A DNA stretch of 64,000 bases from Enterococcus pallens ATCC BAA-351. Its GTDB lineage: Bacteria > Bacillota > Bacilli > Lactobacillales > Enterococcaceae. The stretch is taken from assembly GCF_000407485.1 (NCBI RefSeq), contig NZ_ASWD01000002.1:806001-870000 (forward strand), given 5' to 3'. Position 1 is the first letter of the stretch, and each line of letters starts with the position of its first letter. Below the pieces are notes generated by a model that saw nothing but the letters and a program-made list of their open reading frames with translations, was not told the origin of the DNA and searched no databases. Shown here one piece after another: positions 60,450 to 64,000 of this stretch. A program made the translations under genes and the position numbers.

Positions 60450-61556
60450 TTATCCGATTGCTTTCTCCATACTGGAAATAGCCACTACTCTCTGGGCTAA
60501 CATCGAATCCGAATAAACATCCAATGTCATTTGTGAAGAGGCATGACCTAACAATGCACTCACTGATGGAATATCAGCACCGCTTTCTAAACAACGTGTC
60601 GCAAATGTATGACGTAATTGGTGAAAATGTACTTGCTCCAGCTTCGCTTTTTTACGAAGACGATGGAAATGGTACGTCAACAATCGTGGTTCGCAAGGCT
60701 TGCCATTTACTGAAAATACATACTCATCTATTGCCTGTTTTTTGCGTTCTATCAAGGCCTCACGGATTTTTTTTGACATTGGAATTACTCGAAGGGAAGA
60801 AACACTTTTTACGGAGCTATAGCTCATCTTTGTTTTTTGCCCATTCGGCATTGTTAAACGCTGGTAGGTATTTTCAACCATGATCAAATTCTGATCGAAT
60901 AAAATATTCTCCCATTTCAAGGCAGAAATTTCTCCAATTCGCATACCTGTGTGCATTGCCAGTATTACAGATAGTGCCTTCGAGCTCTTGGCTTTCTCTG
61001 CCAGACGTTCTAACTTTCTTTGTTCCCGCTTAGAAAGCGCGCGAATCTTTTTCTTTTTAGTTTTTGGCAGGATCATATTCACACAAGGATTCTTCTCAAT
61101 TTTTCCCAGTTGTTCTGCATTTTTTAGTGATTTGTTCAATAAGCCAACAATAATTTTAATGCTGCTAACAGACAGTCCCTCATCCATCCATGTTTGAATC
61201 ATGCTTTTTAACTGCACATCATTGATTTCATGTAAGGGTGTTTCTTTTAAGTGAGGCATTAAGTATCGGTTGATTTTGTAGCTATAGCTAGCAAAGGTGG
61301 AATCCTTGACCGTATCTTTTATCTCAACAATCCACTGGTTAATCCATTGCTGATAGGTCACCCCACCAACCACTTGATAGTGAGACAACAAAGCAATTTT
61401 CTTTTTCAATGGCTCAAGCTTCTCTTTTACGTCCTTATAGGTTTTCCCATAAATATAACCATAGCGTAGCCGACCGTTTGATTTCCGGCCGATGTGATAA
61501 CGCCCTTCCCATCGACCATCTTTCCGCTTATAAATGTTTTCTCCAGTACGCGCCAT
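60450..61556 (-). CDS. Tyrosine recombinase, AP2-type N-terminus (switch C)
   Basis: 368 residues from ATG 61556 (MARTGENIYKRKDGRWEGRY) after AAGGAG. More diverged than the A/B pair, which agrees with its unrelated inverted repeats. Arg in MHTGMRIGEISALKW, FHQLRHTFATRCLE, LLGHASSQMTLDVYSD: the catalytic set is complete. The core-binding domain (ITDTVKDSTFASYSYKINRY) differs most, as expected if it reads a different core site. No excision factor or mobile cargo is nearby. Confidence 0.85.
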   Translation of the reverse strand: MARTGENIYKRKDGRWEGRYHIGRKSNGRLRYGYIYGKTYKDVKEKLEPLKKKIALLSHYQVVGGVTYQQWINQWIVEIKDTVKDSTFASYSYKINRYLMPHLKETPLHEINDVQLKSMIQTWMDEGLSVSSIKIIVGLLNKSLKNAEQLGKIEKNPCVNMILPKTKKKKIRALSKREQRKLERLAEKAKSSKALSVILAMHTGMRIGEISALKWENILFDQNLIMVENTYQRLTMPNGQKTKMSYSSVKSVSSLRVIPMSKKIREALIERKKQAIDEYVFSVNGKPCEPRLLTYHFHRLRKKAKLEQVHFHQLRHTFATRCLESGADIPSVSALLGHASSQMTLDVYSDSMLAQRVVAISSMEKAIG

Positions 61557-61581
61557 AAAATAACCCACTCCTTCTAATAGT

Positions 61582-61602
61582 TTGACGACGAATTTTGACG
61601 AG
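61582..61602. repeat. Candidate arm sites (C, right)
   Basis: TTGACGACG and TTGACGAG in direct orientation directly upstream of the recombinase start. Confidence 0.45.
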
Positions 61603-61705
61603 AATAGACAAAAAAATTTCTAAAACAAATCCCACGACTTCACTATTCTCGTCCTATCTTTACGTAGATTTTTTAAAAAAAGTAACAGAAAATTTAAAAT
61701 TACCG

Positions 61706-61734
61706 TTGCTTTCTCCCTTATTTTCTTTTATAAT
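61706..61734 (+). promoter_or_regulatory. Outward promoter of invertible segment C
   Basis: TTGCTT (61706-61711), 17-bp spacer, TATAAT (61729-61734), AT-rich upstream. Same geometry and direction as in A and B although the surrounding sequence differs. Confidence 0.8.
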
Positions 61735-61799
61735 TTCCAGAGAATAGAACACAAAGATAAAAGCATATATCAATTACGTAGCTTAAACCTGAGTTTTTT

Positions 61800-61824
61800 T
61801 CCTGTTTTCCTTAATTCAAAGATA
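61800..61824 (+). repeat. Right inverted repeat of invertible segment C
   Basis: Contains CTGTTTTCCTTAATTCAAAG; 25 of 25 positions pair with 60184-60208. Confidence 0.9.
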
Positions 61825-62160
61825 ATTTTCAACTTTTTTCATAATATAGAAAAATCAACTTCATGTAAAACAATTATTTAGTATATTTAATGTTTTCCAT
61901 TAGGTTTAACTCACTCTAATAAAAATAACGAACAAATGATCAGTAGATGTTGGTATAATTTTAAAATCATTTTTCTATTTCTAAATAAGCGTAAACTATG
62001 TATTGTCATCAGTTTTTAAGAAGCAATCTCTTAATTTTATAAACTTCCTTTTCTATGATGCTACGGGCTAACTACCTCAATATTTCCTAAAAAATAGGCA
62101 TATATAAAAACATCTAGTTAGTTCCACAACGGGAGGCTACTAGATGTCTCTTAAAGAATG
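61825..62160. other. Gene-free AT-rich region right of switch C
   Basis: No coding sequence, RNA or clear terminator recognised. In the OFF state transcripts from promoter C would run into this stretch. Confidence 0.6.
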
Positions 62161-62161
62161 C

Positions 62162-62199
62162 AAAAAAACCGGAAGCATCTGTGGTAAAGATGCTTCCGG
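62162..62199 (-). terminator. Terminator of the FtsX-like gene
   Basis: CCGGAAGCATCT/AGATGCTTCCGG (62169-62199) followed on the minus strand by seven T. Confidence 0.95.
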
Positions 62200-62207
62200 T
62201 TCAATTT

Positions 62208-63095
62208 CTATTTCGGATATTTAATACTGCTGCGGACTGCCAGACTAGCGCTCATTCCGCCGATAATGATAGCCAACAAAATGTTAGCACCAATAATACA
62301 TGGGACTAAAGTCGAGAAGTCCAACCAATTGTAACCTGCTGGTATACGTACCCAGTTTGTTACAAAACGACGATACCCGCTCAAGGCTACTGCTCCAGCG
62401 ACTAGTCCGCCTAAGCCCGTTAACAATACACTTTGCAGGAAGAATGGTCGATAGACATAGCCTCTAGTCGCTCCTAACAAGGTGCGAGTACGGATCTCTT
62501 CTTCGCGTGTTTTGATACTCATCAGTAAGGTAGCAAATAGAATTATCCCTGTCACTAGTAAAGTGACGCCTAAAATAATGAAGCCTGTAACCTGTACCCC
62601 ACGTAAGCCAGACAGTAAACTGTCGGCAGCTTCATCGCCGTAGGTTGCCTGGAATACATCTGGCAGCTGACGAATCTGGCGCAGCGTTGCTTGAATCTGT
62701 GAGTTGTCAGCAACCTCTACCGTTAGCTGGTCATACAGCGGATTGGTGTCACCCTCTAACATTTCAAAGGCCTCGCCATAGTGTTCCACCATTTGCTTCA
62801 TGCCTTCATCCTTGGAAATAAAGGTAACCTTGGAAATATTTCCCAAGCTGTTGATTCCCTGTTCTAAGGCTTGAATCCGTGGCTGATCGGCTGTTGAGTC
62901 AATAAATACTTGAATTTGAATATTCTCCTTGGCCTGCTGTGAAAAATGATTGATATTCAGCAGCAAAACCACCAATAAACTAAAGAAGAGTAAAGAAATG
63001 GCGGCAACTAGCCAGCTGATGATCGAAAGAAATCGATGCCGCGAAATGTTCTGCCAGCTTTCTTTCCAAACTTTTTTTATGCGGTAACGAAACAT
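62208..63095 (-). CDS. FtsX-like cell-division ABC permease protein
   Basis: 295 residues with the FtsX plan: cytoplasmic N-terminus (RYRIKKVWKESWQNISRHRF), TM1, an extracellular domain of about 120 residues (IQVQVFIDSTADQP, VTFISKDEGMKQM), then three TM helices with TREEEIRTRTLLGATRGYVY between TM2 and TM3. FtsX with FtsE controls peptidoglycan hydrolases at division. No ftsE lies beside it, so this is probably a stand-alone paralogue rather than the main ftsX; I leave the symbol empty. It ends in its own strong terminator. Confidence 0.8.
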   Translation of the reverse strand: MFRYRIKKVWKESWQNISRHRFLSIISWLVAAISLLFFSLLVVLLLNINHFSQQAKENIQIQVFIDSTADQPRIQALEQGINSLGNISKVTFISKDEGMKQMVEHYGEAFEMLEGDTNPLYDQLTVEVADNSQIQATLRQIRQLPDVFQATYGDEAADSLLSGLRGVQVTGFIILGVTLLVTGIILFATLLMSIKTREEEIRTRTLLGATRGYVYRPFFLQSVLLTGLGGLVAGAVALSGYRRFVTNWVRIPAGYNWLDFSTLVPCIIGANILLAIIIGGMSASLAVRSSIKYPK

Positions 63096-63314
63096 CCTTT
63101 CCCTCCTTTAACATCCTTGCTGGTATTCCATAAAAGTCACTTCTAAATGTATAAATGTTACCCGTTTATTAAGCGAAAATAGCAGTCGGTGGATATATCC
63201 TTCCTGCTTTATCCTTAAAAATTTTACTTGTTCACATTTTTACTAAGATCTTGTTAAATTATTATCTTATGAATTCTTCATCATTGTCAACCTTTTTTCA
63301 GTATTTGCCTGCAC

Positions 63315-63354
63315 GAAAAAAGACGACAAGAAATGGCTTAGATTTCTCGTCGTC
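63315..63354 (-). terminator. Terminator of the P-type ATPase gene
   Basis: GACGACAAGAAAT/ATTTCTCGTCGTC stem (one G-T pair), followed on the minus strand by six T. Confidence 0.9.
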
Positions 63355-63360
63355 GCAGGT

Positions 63361-64000
63361 TTAAATTTCTTCTGGATCAATTTCTGGTGCTTTGTGGAAC
63401 TTGATTAGTTCATTGATGATGATTGGTACAAAGGATAAGATAATCGCAATCATCCAATGAGTCAAACCAATTGGTACTAGGTTAAATAGACCTTGAGTAA
63501 CTGGTACTAAAGCAATCACTGTGGTTATAGTAATAGCTAGTAAAGCCATGCGAGCCAACGATTTATTCGTTAACAGGTTCACCTGGAAGATCGATTTGCT
63601 GCTGCGTACATTAAAGACGTGCAGGATCGATGAGTAAGCCAAGACTAAGAAGGCAACAGTTTGGCCCACTTCAAGACTTGGAGCGATCCAATGGCTGACT
63701 TCGTTAACAAATGCACCTACATAAAAACCAATTAATGTAACAATCGTGAAGATCGTTGCGTTCAGTGCAATTTTCTGCCACAAGCCGCGGGCAAAGATAC
63801 CTTCATCGTGAGGAATTGGTTTTTCATCCATGATTCCTTTTTCAGCTGGTTCGCGACCAAGAGCAAAGCCTGGAAGTCCATCAGCTACCACATTTACATA
63901 CAGTAATTGAACAGCAGTAAATGGTGCTCCCCACCCTAATAACAGGGCAATCAATACGATAAATATCTCTGAGATATTACAGCTTAACAGGAAGTTGATC
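63361..64000 (-). CDS. C-terminal part of a cation-transporting P-type ATPase (5' end outside window)
   Basis: The frame is open to the last base of the window. The segment contains AVQLLYVNVVADGLPGFALG, matching the M6 motif (LLWVNLVTDGLPALALG) of P2A calcium-type pumps, then REPAEKGIMDEKP and four further TM helices, ending HKAPEIDPEEI. Only the membrane C-terminal domain is visible; the phosphorylation and ATP-binding domains lie upstream. Calcium or another divalent ion is the likely substrate by family, not shown by sequence here. Confidence 0.85.
   Translation of the reverse strand, partial: INFLLSCNISEIFIVLIALLLGWGAPFTAVQLLYVNVVADGLPGFALGREPAEKGIMDEKPIPHDEGIFARGLWQKIALNATIFTIVTLIGFYVGAFVNEVSHWIAPSLEVGQTVAFLVLAYSSILHVFNVRSSKSIFQVNLLTNKSLARMALLAITITTVIALVPVTQGLFNLVPIGLTHWMIAIILSFVPIIINELIKFHKAPEIDPEEI

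Larger units (their letters stand above)
60184..61824. other. Invertible recombinase-promoter segment C (1,641 bp)
   Basis: Contains the recombinase, arm-like repeats, a cre-like motif and an outward promoter. Inversion would bring the -10 to about 60274-60279, reading toward the DivIVA-like gene about 230 bp away. Present orientation: OFF. Confidence 0.85.

Noticed and set aside
22678-61556. Tyrosine recombinases as integrases of genomic islands or conjugative elements
   Set aside because: No tRNA target, excisionase, relaxase or transfer genes lie nearby, and each gene sits in a small segment with inverted, not direct, repeats.

Overview
The window reads as a Gram-positive, low-to-middle GC chromosome of the order Lactobacillales, most likely an Enterococcus. 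The grounds are AGGAGG ribosome sites, LPQTG wall anchors, a cellobiose-type PTS operon, Fst-like and ComK-like proteins, and FtsX and P-type ATPase sequences. The species is inferred, not proven.

Layout. 1-2,320: an AT-rich, probably acquired stretch with the end of an ABC permease, a fused ABC ATPase-permease and an IS3-type OrfA remnant. 2,322-8,342 (minus strand): a beta-glucoside PTS operon with EIIB, EIIC, EIIA, a GH1 enzyme, a PRD regulator and a YczE-like membrane protein. 8,434-24,036, 25,980-41,200 and 49,203-61,824: three paralogous copies (A, B, C) of one 12-15 kb minus-strand locus. 24,037-25,979 and 41,201-48,942 lie between the copies. They hold a small membrane protein, a ComK-like gene, DUF1659/DUF2922-like genes, an Fst-like toxin, a frameshifted CPBP protease and a displaced adhesin. 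62,208-64,000: an FtsX-like protein and the end of a cation P-type ATPase.

Each paralogous locus encodes, in order of transcription: an AP2-type tyrosine recombinase; a DivIVA-like coiled-coil protein; a protein of about 380 aa with no recognised family; a Ser-Lys signal peptidase; a small two-TM protein; a GH73-like glucosaminidase; a SipW-type (Ser-His) signal peptidase with a disordered Arg/Tyr/Pro tail; a BsaA/TasA-like SipW-dependent fibre subunit; an LPQTG protein; two further SipW-type exported proteins; a large surface protein of about 1,050-1,110 aa; a one-TM mini-protein; a membrane-tethered serine-recombinase homologue without its catalytic residues; and a winged-helix protein with a degenerate receiver domain. 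I infer an extracellular fibre or biofilm-matrix machine with its own secretion peptidases, wall hydrolase, anchor and adhesin.

The main discovery is how these loci appear to be switched. Each recombinase gene lies in a segment of about 1.63-1.64 kb bounded by inverted repeats: 24/25 matches in A, a perfect 17-bp dyad in B, 25/25 in C. Inside each segment, beside the right-hand repeat, is a strong promoter with a TATAAT -10 and a 17-bp spacer that points outward, away from the fibre genes. Inversion would aim it at the first fibre-locus gene. All three copies are in what I read as the OFF orientation. This would be three independent self-inverting phase switches, one per fibre locus, each with its own repeat sequence. 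Other unusual points are a conserved in-frame TGA between the 380-aa gene and the signal peptidase in all three copies, and an adhesin deleted from locus C with an intact copy downstream.
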